Below, piece after piece: positions 1 to 5,125 of a stretch of DNA of 5,125 nucleotides; the stretch's first letter is position 1, and every line of letters begins with the position of its first letter. The position numbers and the translations under genes are program-made. The stretch is from CAYXRK01 sp964467615 (GTDB lineage Bacteria; Hydrogenedentota; Hydrogenedentia; Hydrogenedentales; GCA-2746185): NCBI GenBank assembly GCA_964467615.1, contig CAYXRK010000259.1, positions 1-5,125 of the forward strand. The letters are read 5' to 3'. The notes under the pieces were generated by a model. It had not been told where the DNA came from and searched no databases. It saw only the letters and a list, made by a program, of their open reading frames with translations.

Positions 1-19
1 TCCAACCCTTCCCACTCCG

Positions 20-95
20 TCCATCCCATCCATCCCAAAATTCGTCCCATTCGTCCCATTCGACCTGTCGATCCTATACGACCTATACAACCTAT
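20..95. repeat. Degenerate 9-10 bp intergenic tandem repeat
   Basis: Short, imperfect, pyrimidine-rich units follow one another. TCCATCCCA occurs twice (20-28, 29-37). After the spacer AAAT come TCGTCCCAT twice (42-50, 51-59), TCGACCTG (60-67), TCGATCCTAT (68-77), ACGACCTAT (78-86) and ACAACCTAT (87-95). A loose consensus is YCGWCCYAT. Similar but weaker units extend left to the window edge and right to about 108 (CATCCCAC). The other strand is purine-rich (ATGGGACGA-like). The array lies just upstream of the promoter of the 185-1252 gene and outside any credible gene. Units drift gradually along the array from CATCCC through CGTCCC to CGACCTAT, which suggests slippage followed by divergence. 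Function is unknown. Confidence 0.75.
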
Positions 96-108
96 CTCAC
101 TACATCCC

Positions 109-128
109 ACGCCAGTGATCATTGGCGT
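109..128. promoter_or_regulatory. 20-bp near-perfect dyad, possible operator
   Basis: The sequence ACGCCAGTGATCATTGGCGT is an inverted repeat in which 9 of 10 base pairs match. The only mismatch is G115 against T122. The core is the palindrome TGATCA and the arms are ACGCCA/TGGCGT. With no central loop it is better suited to binding a homodimeric regulator than to forming an RNA hairpin. It overlaps the proposed -35 hexamer (122-127) of the gene starting at 185, the place where a repressor would block RNA polymerase. No regulator gene is visible nearby, so the operator role is an inference. Confidence 0.5.
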
Positions 129-151
129 TCGCAGGCGCGGAGCACTAAAAT
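122..151 (+). promoter_or_regulatory. Probable sigma70-type promoter of the 185-1252 gene
   Basis: A -35-like TTGGCG (122-127, 4 of 6 matches to TTGACA) is followed after 18 bp by a -10-like TAAAAT (146-151, 5 of 6 matches to TATAAT). Transcription would start near 158, giving a leader of roughly 27 nt before the ATG at 185. It is the best-spaced hexamer pair I found upstream of this gene. Hexamer matches alone are weak proof, and the host's sigma-factor preference is unknown. Confidence 0.4.
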
Positions 152-184
152 CGTCGTTACATTCATCACACCGGGTCTTGCAAA

Positions 185-1252
185 ATGGCGTATCGATTGG
201 GCGACTACGTGGTGTACGGCGAGTTGCGGAACAATCGCGGATACTTCACGTTCGGCATTCTCACGCTTCGTGGCGAATCGCGCGAGTCGGCGACCATTCT
301 GCGGATCGAGCTGACCGGCAATTGCGACAAGGACCTCCACGGTAAGACATTCCGTTTTTGGCCATCGGGCGATCCGCGGCAAGGCCCCGTTTTCCGCGAG
401 GACGAGCACCCCGGTTTTCAAATTCGGCAGATCGGCCCGACGGCCACGATGACCGCGCAAGACTGGGTGCGCGCGCTGCCCTGCTCCGTCGAGGAATACG
501 TCCATCGCTCGAAACTCGGCGAGCCGCTTCCGACGAAATGGGTCCGCCGCCTCTATTTGGAATGGTACAGCCAGAACGGCCGCGTCGTGGTCGAGATGGC
601 CGGCCCCATCGTCGAGGAATGCACGCGTGAACCGAAAGGGCAAGACGACGAGGGCGAATGGGCGCCGCTTCCCAACCTCGCGCTGCCGCCGGACGAGCGC
701 CCAACTGGCGGGCCGGATATCACCCTGATTCGCCTCGACGACGAAGGCAACGCGCGCGTCGAGCACATCCATCCACCCGATCCTGACGACGAGCGCAGCG
801 GCTCCGACGAATCGCTTCCCGCCGATCTCCAACGCGCCCTCGACGCGGAAGCCTCGGCGATCGATCACGCCATCAACGATGACGGCGGCGGCGCTGAACT
901 GGTGTTAATGGACCATTGCATCGAGCACAGCGAAGGCCAACCGATCAATGCGATGCTCGGAGACTTCCGCAAGCTCCCTCCGCCCGAGGACCTCGACGAC
1001 CGCGCCCTCGAAGTACAGCTCAAATCCGTCCTGGGCCGGCTCGCGATGATCGGCGTCGCGTTGGGTGTATGTGAACACTACACACCCCGCGATTGCTATC
1101 GCCTATTGCGCGACACGATCCTGCCCGACGAAAAGGGGTACGAGAAACTCGTCGGCACCGGCTGGGTGCAAAACTTCTCGACGCATGAATACTGCAGGGC
1201 CTGCGACGCCGAATTCGAGGAGCAGTGGGCCCGCGAGCATCACGCCGGCTGA
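185..1252 (+). CDS. Conserved-looking hypothetical protein, 355 aa, Cys/His-rich C-terminus
   Basis: I do not recognise a named family. There is no signal peptide or membrane segment, so the protein is probably cytoplasmic. Three parts can be seen. Residues 1-147 are beta-rich and full of aromatic and glycine residues (YRLGDYVVYGEL, LTGNCDKDL, the VFREDEHPGF segment, LYLEWYSQNGRVVVE). Residues about 150-235 form an acidic, proline-rich linker. Residues about 236-355 are mostly helical. The C-terminal part carries C296-x-H298-x5-C304 and H334-x2-C337-x2-C340, an arrangement that could bind a metal such as zinc; this is inference. DHCIEH at 243-248 adds further Cys/His. The start is fixed at ATG 185: an in-frame TAA lies at 146-148 and no other usual start codon lies between. 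No Shine-Dalgarno sequence precedes it (GGTCTTGCAAA). The gene is transcribed alone and converges on the peptidase gene. Confidence 0.85.
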   Translation: MAYRLGDYVVYGELRNNRGYFTFGILTLRGESRESATILRIELTGNCDKDLHGKTFRFWPSGDPRQGPVFREDEHPGFQIRQIGPTATMTAQDWVRALPCSVEEYVHRSKLGEPLPTKWVRRLYLEWYSQNGRVVVEMAGPIVEECTREPKGQDDEGEWAPLPNLALPPDERPTGGPDITLIRLDDEGNARVEHIHPPDPDDERSGSDESLPADLQRALDAEASAIDHAINDDGGGAELVLMDHCIEHSEGQPINAMLGDFRKLPPPEDLDDRALEVQLKSVLGRLAMIGVALGVCEHYTPRDCYRLLRDTILPDEKGYEKLVGTGWVQNFSTHEYCRACDAEFEEQWAREHHAG

Positions 1253-1261
1253 GCGCCCCGT

Positions 1262-3949
1262 CTATTCTCGCCCAACCACAACCCTCAGCCCCCGATAGGC
1301 CTCCCCCGCCAGCTCCCGTTCCGATCCCGGATTCGCGGGACGATCCGCGCTGCCGCCGACAAGCGTTCCTTCGCCGTCGTCGCCGATGCTCCACTCCGCC
1401 ACGTTGCCGCCGAGATCGAACACGGGATCGTCGCCCCGCGCGGCGAATTTCCCCACCTCGCGCAACAACGGCGCATCACCGCCGAGTTTCGCGGCCTCCT
1501 CGGCCAGCCTCGCGGCGTCTTCTGGATTTGGCGCGTAGCCCGCCCAGTAATCGAGCGTGTTCTCGCCGTCTGTTTCGCTGTACACCTTTTCGAGATCGGC
1601 CTTCGGGCCCAGCCGGAACACCTGCCCCGTCTTCTCCGCGAGCCACGCCGCATACGCCTTCGCGCGCTCGAACGTGATTCCGTTCGCGGGATAATTCTCG
1701 GTCCCCGGCGCGACCGCGTACGCCGCGTCAAACGCCGCGAACTGCGCGCGCGTCACCTCGAACCGCCCGATGACCGCCCCCTGATACTCGACCGTCTCCG
1801 GCGCGAGCACGCCGCTGACCATAAGCCCGTACTTTCCGTCCACCTTTGCCACGCCGTTCAACGTCACCGCCACGTCCAACGGCGATCCCTCCTTCAACGC
1901 CGGGTTCTCCGCCTCGTCCTTGCCCAGAAGGTACCTGTCGAACCACGCGATCTCCTCCTCGACCTTCCGTTTTTGGTGTACGTACTTTTGCGGACCGTGC
2001 GGTTCGCCGGGAAACAGCAGAAATCTCACTTTCGCGTTGCCGAACTGCTGCAGCGCCCGAAAATGCGACCAACCCTGGCTCGGCGGCACGTTCTTATCTT
2101 CGGTGCCGAAGTAAATGATCGTCGGCGCGGTCACTTTGTCGAGTTGGAAGAACGGCGAGTTCTCGAGGTACCACTTCGTGTTGTCCCACGGCGATCCGCC
2201 GAAATAGTAGTTGTCGAACGCCGCGCCGAAATCGACGTTGCCCCAATCGCTGAACCATTCGACGTCGCCTGCCCCGGCCGACACCGCCTTGTAGCGCGGG
2301 TCCTTAACCGACAGCGCGATGCTGTAAATCGACCCGTTCGACCACCCCATCGTCGCCAGCTTGTCCGGGTCTGCCAGGCCGCGCGCGATCAGATAATCGA
2401 CGCCCGCCTCGATGTCTTGCAGCGGCAGGTCGTAGTAGTGGCCGCCGCCGATGGACTCGACCCACTCGAGGCCGTAGTTCGTGCTGCCGTGATAATTGAC
2501 CTTGAGCTGCATGATGCCCTTTTGCGCGAGCAGCAGCATCGGCGATCCCCAACTCTGGCCCCAGCGGTCGAAGTCCGTGCCCGCCGGCCCGCCGTGAATG
2601 CTCAGCAGCAGCGGATAGCGCTTGCCCGCCTCATAGCCGAGCGGATAGTAGACGATGCCCTCGACCTCGTCGCCGTTCGCGCCCGCCCAGCGCACCACTT
2701 CCGTCTTGTGCATCGGCTTCTTCTCGCGCTCGGGGTCCAGTTTCGCGAGTTGATGCAACCCGCCCAGCGAACTTCCGCGCAGTTCCGCGCCGTACCACCG
2801 CGGCGGCGTGCTCGCGGTCGACGTTTCGTACACAACATCGCGCCCATTGCGCGAAACGGCCCAATCGAATATCTGCCCCGCGTGCTCGCCGCCGATGAAA
2901 GAGCGTGTCCACTTCGCGCCGTCCCTGCGATACCGCGCCGGTTTGAACCGCACGCCGTCCGCCAACAGCGTTACGAACCCGTCCTGCGTCGCGGTCACGT
3001 CCCGCTCACCCACGTACTTGTCCCAACGCAGATCGACCTCGACCGCCCCTTTCGCCCCGAGCGCGTGGTAGTAGACCCGTCCTACCGTCGCCATCGTGTA
3101 CGTCGGATGCGTCGAGTACCGCGCGACAAAATAAAACGCCCGGCTGTCGAGCGCCCACGTCACCGTACTCAGGATGAAAGCGTTGTCCGAAAACAACCGC
3201 GTCCGCTCGCCTGTCATCAAATTCGTCAGGAATATCTGCGGTTTTACTTTTTGATCGAAATCGAAACTAAGACTCTGCCTGTGGTTCGTCACCGCCCATT
3301 TCCCATCCGGCGAGACAGACATGAGGTCGATCCAGTCGCGGTTGTCCGTAACACGCGCGGCCTTCCCGTCCTCCCGCGCGATCGAAAATACCCGCACCGG
3401 AGGCTCGTGCTCCGCATCCTCGACGGCCTGCGACGTGTCCTTTCGTTCCTTCACCTCCTGTTCATACAACGAGCGTGATTCCTGCGCCGTGAACACCAGC
3501 GTGTCATTGCCCTTCCACGCAAACGCGCGAATCCCGCGCTCCAGTTTCGAGAGCGCCCACGGCTCGCCCCCCGCCGCGCGAATCAGCCAAAGCTGCGTCT
3601 TCGCAAGATCCTCCTTCTTCTTCACGTCCTCCGGCAGCGGCCGGTCGCTCATAAACGCGATGTGCTTCCCGTCCGGCGACCACGCCGGCTCCCGGTGCGA
3701 GTTCTTCCCCTGCGTAAGCTGCACCTCCGTCTTCCCGTCCAGGCCCGACAAAAACAAATTCGAAACCCGTTCCCCCTTCTCCTTGTCCATCCGCGTCTTC
3801 ACCCACACCGCCCGATCCCCATCCGGCGACACCGCAAAACTCCCCGCGTTCTCCGCCAGCAAAATGTCATCAATCGTCCATTCATCCGCCGCAAACGCAA
3901 GAGAAACCGACCCAATCAGCGCCAAAACAACCACACGTGCAGCACACAT
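1262..3949 (-). CDS. Secreted S9-family serine peptidase with C-terminal FGE/SUMF1-like domain
   Basis: This 895-aa protein probably cleaves oligopeptides outside the cytoplasm. A signal peptide is visible (hydrophobic 5-20, likely cut after AFA at 18-20). Residues about 22-425 form the beta-propeller, with TolB/PD40-like repeats SPDGDRAVW (41), SPDGKHIAF (91) and SPDGKWAV (213). Residues about 425-680 are the alpha/beta-hydrolase: oxyanion motif HGGP (452-455), nucleophile Ser537 in GWSNGS, Asp618 in GTEDKNVP, His651 in GEPHGP. The S9C acylaminoacyl-peptidase branch fits best, but exact specificity cannot be read. Residues about 690-893 form a second domain like formylglycine-generating enzyme: FEVTRAQFAAF, ITFERAKAYAAWL, DLGGNVAEW, VGGS and a final RGLRVVV. 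It has no cysteine, so the known FGE chemistry is unlikely. The only cysteine in the whole protein is C2, in the signal peptide. Typical S9 enzymes are about 600-750 aa, so the extra length is this domain. Confidence 0.95.
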   Translation of the reverse strand: MCAARVVVLALIGSVSLAFAADEWTIDDILLAENAGSFAVSPDGDRAVWVKTRMDKEKGERVSNLFLSGLDGKTEVQLTQGKNSHREPAWSPDGKHIAFMSDRPLPEDVKKKEDLAKTQLWLIRAAGGEPWALSKLERGIRAFAWKGNDTLVFTAQESRSLYEQEVKERKDTSQAVEDAEHEPPVRVFSIAREDGKAARVTDNRDWIDLMSVSPDGKWAVTNHRQSLSFDFDQKVKPQIFLTNLMTGERTRLFSDNAFILSTVTWALDSRAFYFVARYSTHPTYTMATVGRVYYHALGAKGAVEVDLRWDKYVGERDVTATQDGFVTLLADGVRFKPARYRRDGAKWTRSFIGGEHAGQIFDWAVSRNGRDVVYETSTASTPPRWYGAELRGSSLGGLHQLAKLDPEREKKPMHKTEVVRWAGANGDEVEGIVYYPLGYEAGKRYPLLLSIHGGPAGTDFDRWGQSWGSPMLLLAQKGIMQLKVNYHGSTNYGLEWVESIGGGHYYDLPLQDIEAGVDYLIARGLADPDKLATMGWSNGSIYSIALSVKDPRYKAVSAGAGDVEWFSDWGNVDFGAAFDNYYFGGSPWDNTKWYLENSPFFQLDKVTAPTIIYFGTEDKNVPPSQGWSHFRALQQFGNAKVRFLLFPGEPHGPQKYVHQKRKVEEEIAWFDRYLLGKDEAENPALKEGSPLDVAVTLNGVAKVDGKYGLMVSGVLAPETVEYQGAVIGRFEVTRAQFAAFDAAYAVAPGTENYPANGITFERAKAYAAWLAEKTGQVFRLGPKADLEKVYSETDGENTLDYWAGYAPNPEDAARLAEEAAKLGGDAPLLREVGKFAARGDDPVFDLGGNVAEWSIGDDGEGTLVGGSADRPANPGSERELAGEAYRGLRVVVGRE

Positions 3950-3956
3950 TAGAAAA

Positions 3957-3961
3957 TCCCC
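3957..3961 (-). promoter_or_regulatory. Weak ribosome binding site of the minus-strand peptidase
   Basis: On the minus strand GGGGA sits 7 nt before the ATG at 3949 (GGGGATTTTCTAATG). It is a modest Shine-Dalgarno match with good spacing. It supports this start together with the signal peptide that begins immediately after it. Confidence 0.45.
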
Positions 3962-3978
3962 ATAGCGATGAGCCCCGT

Positions 3979-3984
3979 ACTATA
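3979..3984 (-). promoter_or_regulatory. Candidate -10 element in the divergent intergenic region
   Basis: Read on the minus strand, TATAGT (5 of 6 matches to TATAAT) lies about 30 nt upstream of the peptidase start. Transcription would begin near 3972. No convincing -35 hexamer is found 16-18 bp further upstream (around 4001-4008). The same AT-rich patch reads TATAAC on the plus strand (3981-3986), so it could serve either gene. The rest of the 141-bp region 3950-4090 shows no clear promoter hexamers for the plus-strand gene. Confidence 0.25.
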
Positions 3985-4074
3985 ACGAATTCGGACCAGT
4001 GCGCAGCGAGCGGCCCGTGGTCTCGGCTGGAAGTTTCGGGATCGATTTGCGACACTTCGTCGAACCCTCAAAGT

Positions 4075-4087
4075 GACGGAGTCCGTC
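4075..4087 (+). promoter_or_regulatory. Shine-Dalgarno sequence inside a small perfect inverted repeat
   Basis: GACGGAGTCCGTC is a perfect 6+6 inverted repeat around one central base. It contains GGAG (4078-4081), which lies 9 nt before the ATG at 4091 and is the likely ribosome binding site. As RNA it could fold into a 5-bp GC-rich stem (GACGG/CCGTC) with a 3-nt loop, partly hiding the GGAG. Whether this tunes translation is inference. The GGAG decides the start at 4091; an in-frame GTG at 4073 lacks any such site. Confidence 0.5.
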
Positions 4088-4090
4088 CGA

Positions 4091-5125
4091 ATGATATCGC
4101 GAGCGGTAGTTGCGGGTGCGTTCATATTGGCGCTATGCGCTCGGGCCGTTGAACTCAATCTCGAGTTCATCATGCGCGACTGGGACTGGATGGGCAACGG
4201 CCCTGAACAGCCGTATTGGGCCGACGATAGCGGCTCGGTCTACTTCCAGCAGAAGCGAGTCGGGGAAAGGGTCAACGATCTGCTCAAGGTCAATCTCGAG
4301 GGCCGGGAACTCGACCGTTGGGACGAACTCGAGCCTGAGGAAGCATCGTCGGCCCGGGGAGAGTTTTCGTCGAACGGCGCCGCCAAGGTGTACGCGCGAT
4401 ACGGCGACATCTACTGGGCCGATGTGTCGTCTGGCCGCGTGCGGCAACTAACGCGAACCGTCGAGGCCGAGACCGGGCCGATGTTTCTCGCGGATGAGAA
4501 CAAGGTGTCGTTCCATCGCGGCGAGGCGATTCTCGTACGCGATTTGCGGACCGGGCTCGAATATCAGCTTGCAGACCTGCGCACGGAGGAGGATCCCGAT
4601 AAGAAGAAGGAAGAATTCGACTTCGCGCGCGAACAGCAGAAGCGGCTGTTCGACGTGGTGCGCGAATCGAAGGAGGCGGAAGAGACGGCGAAGCAGCGTT
4701 CGCGCGAACAGCAAGCGCGGGACAAATCGCGCCCGCCCTTGCCGATTTACCTGGGCAAAGACCTCGAAATCGAGGACACCGTGATCGGGCCGCGCGAGGA
4801 CTACGTGTTGGTGCGGGTCATCAGCACAAAGGACCAGAAGAAGGTGCCGAAGGAACAGATGCCGAACTACGTGACGGAGTCCGGCAGGACGACGTCACGC
4901 GAGGCGCGCGAGTATGTCGGCGACGAGCAAGCCCCGACTGAGCAATTGCTACTCGTCGATCTCGCAACACGCGAAGTCCACTCGCTCGACTTCTCGGTTC
5001 TGCCGGGCATTAACGACGACCCGCTCAAGGAATTGCGCGATGCGGCGATGAAGACACGAGGCGAGGAGATTAAGGAAGAGACGCAAAATAACATTTTCAA
5101 CTTAACGTTTCGCTTGTGGTCGAAT
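4091..5125 (+). CDS. S9-family (DPP-IV-like) serine peptidase, N-terminal part, cut by window edge
   Basis: The frame is open from ATG 4091 to the last base (345 codons) with no stop, so the C-terminus lies outside the window. Residues 1-19 look like a signal peptide (hydrophobic 5-16, cut after ARA at 17-19), so the mature protein would be exported. What follows resembles the N-terminal propeller of DPP-IV-like S9 peptidases: the start LEFIMRDWDWMGNGPEQPYW (24-43), the blade-like SGSVYFQQK and GDIYWADVSSG (105-115), and QLLLVDLATREV (285-296). A highly charged, probably helical insert spans about 165-212 (DPDKKKEEF, EQQKRLF). It is followed by LPIYLGKD and MPNYVTESGR (257-266), which I recognise from such peptidases. 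The catalytic domain with its Ser/Asp/His triad should follow downstream but cannot be checked here. It is divergent from the other S9 gene across 141 bp. Confidence 0.85.
   Translation, partial: MISRAVVAGAFILALCARAVELNLEFIMRDWDWMGNGPEQPYWADDSGSVYFQQKRVGERVNDLLKVNLEGRELDRWDELEPEEASSARGEFSSNGAAKVYARYGDIYWADVSSGRVRQLTRTVEAETGPMFLADENKVSFHRGEAILVRDLRTGLEYQLADLRTEEDPDKKKEEFDFAREQQKRLFDVVRESKEAEETAKQRSREQQARDKSRPPLPIYLGKDLEIEDTVIGPREDYVLVRVISTKDQKKVPKEQMPNYVTESGRTTSREAREYVGDEQAPTEQLLLVDLATREVHSLDFSVLPGINDDPLKELRDAAMKTRGEEIKEETQNNIFNLTFRLWSN

Noticed and set aside
20..95. The short-unit array as a CRISPR.
   Set aside because: Units are 9-10 bp, contiguous and degenerate. There are no 20-40 bp repeats with unique spacers and no cas genes.
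1..345. An open plus-strand frame runs from base 1 through the repeat, reading as proline/isoleucine/histidine/arginine-rich units, with a GTG at 115.
   Set aside because: The composition simply follows the 9-bp repeat unit. The frame then runs out of phase into the 185-1252 gene. There is no ribosome binding site and no domain-like sequence.
119..868. A 249-codon minus-strand open frame opposite the orphan gene.
   Set aside because: The plus-strand frame has the better protein character, with a clear start, varied core motifs and Cys/His clusters. The minus-strand product looks like a compositional shadow.
1973..3478. A 501-codon plus-strand open frame opposite the S9 peptidase gene.
   Set aside because: It lies entirely antisense to a gene with clear family motifs. 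Its product is arginine/valine/proline-rich without domain features, as expected for a mirror of GC-rich codons.
3986..3993. CGAATTCG, an 8-bp palindrome in the divergent intergenic region.
   Set aside because: It does not extend beyond 8 bp, and such a palindrome is expected by chance in a few kilobases.
4091..4150. A possible lipoprotein signal (LALC) in the leader of the right-hand peptidase.
   Set aside because: The residue before the cysteine is leucine, which does not fit a lipobox (Gly, Ala or Ser expected). An ARA signal peptidase I site follows directly.

Overview
The window is a moderately GC-rich bacterial stretch with two complete genes, one gene cut by the right edge, and two short non-coding regions. 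The organism is probably a Gram-negative, environmental member of the Planctomycetota/Hydrogenedentota-like part of the tree. This is an inference from three things: exported S9 peptidases, one of them carrying a sulfatase-modifying-factor-type domain; a large orphan protein; and a degenerate short-unit intergenic repeat. No marker gene is present, so the assignment is weak.

Layout. Positions 1-184 are non-coding. They hold a degenerate 9-10 bp pyrimidine-rich repeat (about 20-95), a 20-bp near-perfect dyad (109-128) and a plausible sigma70-type promoter (122-151). The promoter leads into a 355-residue cytoplasmic protein of unknown function (185-1252, +). That gene converges, with only 9 bp between stop codons, on a large minus-strand gene (3949 to 1262). 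This second gene encodes a secreted 895-residue S9-family (prolyl oligopeptidase-type) serine peptidase with a beta-propeller, an intact Ser/Asp/His triad and an extra C-terminal domain resembling formylglycine-generating enzyme (FGE/SUMF1). The C-terminal domain has no cysteine. A 141-bp divergent intergenic region (3950-4090) separates it from a plus-strand gene (4091 to beyond 5125), whose first 345 residues look like the signal peptide and N-terminal propeller of a second S9 peptidase of the DPP-IV-like type.

How they may work together. The two divergent S9 peptidases are both predicted to be exported and could jointly process oligopeptides outside the cytoplasm. They belong to different S9 branches, so this is not a simple tandem duplication. 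The orphan gene on the left has its own promoter and possible operator and no evident link to the peptidases.

The points most worth a second look are the peptidase-FGE-like fusion, the orphan protein with its Cys/His-rich C-terminus, and the 20-bp dyad placed over the orphan gene's -35 element. I see no RNA gene, CRISPR array, insertion sequence or obvious intrinsic terminator.
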